From assembly GCA_016713565.1 (NCBI GenBank), contig JADJOX010000006.1, positions 62,001 through 126,000 of the forward strand: 64,000 nt of DNA, in the 5' to 3' direction. Under the pieces are notes generated by a model. That model saw nothing but the letters and a program-made list of their open reading frames with translations, had not been told where the DNA came from and did not search any database. This stretch comes from Ignavibacteriota bacterium. GTDB taxonomy: Bacteria > Bacteroidota > Ignavibacteria > Ignavibacteriales > Melioribacteraceae. Of the stretch, positions 62,496-64,000 are shown piece by piece (positions within the stretch are counted from its first letter, which is position 1; each line of letters begins with the position of its first letter). The translations under genes were made by a program, and so were the position numbers.

Positions 62496-64000
62496 ATTAA
62501 TAATTCCTTACTCATATTCATTTTTAATTCTTGTTGAATTGGAAGTTGAACGGTAAATGTCGATCCCTCATTGATTTTACTTTTCACCTCAATATTTCCT
62601 TTGTGCATTTTTACAATTCCGTAACTAATTGCTAAGCCTAGTCCTGTACCTTTTCCAATTTTTTTTGTGGTGAAAAATGGAACGAACAACTTACTTTTAT
62701 TATCTTCTTCAATGCCGGTTCCGGTATCGTTTATTTCAATATTTAATTTATTATTTGATATGAAAACTTTTATTTTTACTTCCTTTGTGCTTGAGTCTTC
62801 GGTTGATTCGCACGCGTTGGTTATCAAGTTTATTAAAACTTGTTTTATCTGATCTCTGTCGAAATTAAATTTTTCTTCCGGCAAGGTTGATGCAAATGAT
62901 AATTTAACATCACTGAACTTGGGATTAACTTTAATTGACTTTATTACATCGTTTATAGTTTTACAAATATTTATTTTTTCAATATTTAAAGAACCTTGCC
63001 GCGCAAAATTCAGAAGATTAGAAACTATTTTCTTGCAACGGTCGGTTTCATCTATTATCATTTTTACGTCTTCAACATTTGAAATCTTAGTCGTTTTATT
63101 TTCGATGTCTTCTTTTAGGATAGAAGCAAATAATAAAATTGTTCCAAGCGGATTATTTATTTCATGAGCAACGCCGGCTGCAAGCTGACCAATGGAAGCT
63201 AATTTTTCCGCATTTTGAAGCTGAGCTTGAGTGTCTTTTAATTCATCGTATGCTTTTTCCATTTTGTCAATTAAGAATGGAAGACACATATCTTTTTCCG
63301 CAATTCCTTTAGCTATATTTACCGCATATTCTCTGCATGTTTTATAACCGCAAGCTCCACAGTTTAATTCGTCTTGCTTTGTTATTTTATTGGTTGAAGA
63401 TAATATTTGCTTTATACTGGCTTCATTCGGCATTGGAATGCGCTGAGATTTACTTTTAAAATTTCTTTTTAAATTCAGATTGCGGCTATTATATATTTCG
63501 CTTTTCCAAATATTTTTATCAACATGAGTAATGTTTTCTTCAATATATTCAATTACTTTTTCTCTTCGGACATAATAATTCATATCTGTTTCAATAGCCG
63601 GTCCACTGATGCAACCTTCACAAAATAATATATCGACAAATGATGATTTGATCTTTCCTTCTGAAATATCTTGAATCAATTCTTCAACTTTTTGTTTTCC
63701 ATCAACAACAATTATCTTTTTCCCAAGAACATCACTTTCTAAACTTGCTGTTTTTAGCAATCCGCCTGAAAGCGCATAAGATTTTCCCATATTAGCGTAA
63801 GGAGGATCAAAAAATGAATCTTCGTAATCATTCAGATTAATATTTTTTAACGCAAATATTTTCTTTAATTCGGTAAATGTTAATACTCCGTCAATAGCAT
63901 CATTAACTTCTTCATCGGTATATTCACTTTTTTTTGCAACACATGGTCCAATAAAAATAACTTTAGTTTCGTTGCCAAATTTATCTTTTAAATATCTGCC
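62486..64000 (-). CDS. Sensory [FeFe]-hydrogenase-like protein fused to 4Fe-4S domain and histidine kinase (5' end outside window)
   Basis: The frame is open to the window edge, so the ATG at 63788-63790 is internal and at least 70 more codons precede it. The visible part starts inside the H-cluster domain with L2-like IGPCVAKKSEY and L3-like ILFCEGCISGP (Cys57, Cys60 counted from that Met). Next come a 4Fe-4S module with Cys144, 147, 152 and 169 (CGACGYKTC), then HisKA with His209 (GVAHEINNPLG) and HATPase (INDTGTGIEED, GTGLGLAISYGIV). This matches HydDB-type group C, histidine-kinase-linked putative H2 sensors as I recall them. L1 lies beyond the edge. Confidence 0.9.
   Translation of the reverse strand, partial: GRYLKDKFGNETKVIFIGPCVAKKSEYTDEEVNDAIDGVLTFTELKKIFALKNINLNDYEDSFFDPPYANMGKSYALSGGLLKTASLESDVLGKKIIVVDGKQKVEELIQDISEGKIKSSFVDILFCEGCISGPAIETDMNYYVRREKVIEYIEENITHVDKNIWKSEIYNSRNLNLKRNFKSKSQRIPMPNEASIKQILSSTNKITKQDELNCGACGYKTCREYAVNIAKGIAEKDMCLPFLIDKMEKAYDELKDTQAQLQNAEKLASIGQLAAGVAHEINNPLGTILLFASILKEDIENKTTKISNVEDVKMIIDETDRCKKIVSNLLNFARQGSLNIEKINICKTINDVIKSIKVNPKFSDVKLSFASTLPEEKFNFDRDQIKQVLINLITNACESTEDSSTKEVKIKVFISNNKLNIEINDTGTGIEEDNKSKLFVPFFTTKKIGKGTGLGLAISYGIVKMHKGNIEVKSKINEGSTFTVQLPIQQELKMNMSKELLICN

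Noticed and set aside
62486..63790. Reading the sensor kinase as a complete 434 aa protein starting at the ATG at 63790.
   Set aside because: The frame continues open for 70 codons to the window edge with clear H-cluster motif GPCVAKKSE, so this Met is internal and the gene is partial.
1..64000. CRISPR arrays, tRNA or rRNA genes, insertion sequences, prophage or integrase-borne islands.
   Set aside because: No regularly spaced repeats, cloverleaf sequences, transposases or terminal inverted repeats were seen; the only recombinase is a housekeeping Xer.

Overview
The window reads as a contiguous chromosome segment of a low-GC, Gram-negative bacterium. It most resembles Ignavibacteria and relatives (Bacteroidota/Chlorobiota side). 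Signs are FadL- and TonB-type outer-membrane proteins, a TonB receptor with an N-terminal carboxypeptidase-regulatory-like domain, many short lipoproteins with LxxC boxes, the alternative GlmU, a TTTG/TAnnTTTG-type promoter, and lysine synthesis on the LysW carrier protein. I found no rRNA, tRNA, CRISPR array, insertion sequence or phage genes. Genes are tightly packed, many overlap by 1-26 bases, and no gap exceeds about 210 bases.

Layout. 1-7.1 kb (+): topA end, xer recombinase, hpf, hprK, M23 peptidase, DUF2795 gene, holB, ricT/PSP1 and a 3-hydroxyacyl-CoA dehydrogenase. The M23 gene and ricT each carry an apparent one-base frameshift at an A run. 7.2-23.4 kb (-): lipid kinase, acpS, MCE protein, CNNM/CorC protein, ssb, SPOR lipoprotein, SGNH lipoprotein, FadL porin, biotin carrier and biotin carboxylase, mutS2, cvpA, yqeY, two exbD and a tolQ/exbB, and a nuclease-family lipoprotein. 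23.5-29.6 kb: polA (+), cyclophilin lipoprotein (-), ALDH7-like dehydrogenase (-), rsmI (+).

29.7-35.6 kb (+): a LysW-dependent lysine cluster. Its order is lysW (54 codons), a homocitrate-synthase-type enzyme, a strong hairpin terminator, then lysX, lysY, a class II glutamine-amidotransferase-fold protein, lysZ and lysJ. The last four genes are start-stop coupled. No LysK hydrolase is present in the window. The Ntn-hydrolase gene sits where a LysW-lysine releasing enzyme would be expected, and it attacks a chemically matching gamma-glutamyl amide; this is the most interesting hypothesis here.

35.6-40.5 kb (-): glycosyltransferase, cdaA, folP, nagA, rpe, PASTA protein. 40.6-51.9 kb (+): peptide transporter, nagB, alternative glmU, NFACT/RqcH protein, rhodanese, MauE/DoxX protein, GT9, small lipoproteins, DCC thiol protein, RidA, homocysteine methyltransferase family protein, ispE.

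51.9-64 kb (-): a hydrogen-metabolism and signalling block. It holds a partial sensory [FeFe]-hydrogenase-like protein fused to a 4Fe-4S domain and a histidine kinase, a receiver protein, a receiver-PAS-kinase, another lone receiver, then the trimeric NAD-linked [FeFe] hydrogenase (HydC, a short HydB, HydA). A membrane histidine kinase, a TonB receptor and a DMT transporter follow. The likely logic is that the hydrogenase-like sensor reads H2 or redox state and passes it by phosphotransfer to CheY-like receivers, next to the hydrogenase that makes or uses H2. No DNA-binding output domain is visible.
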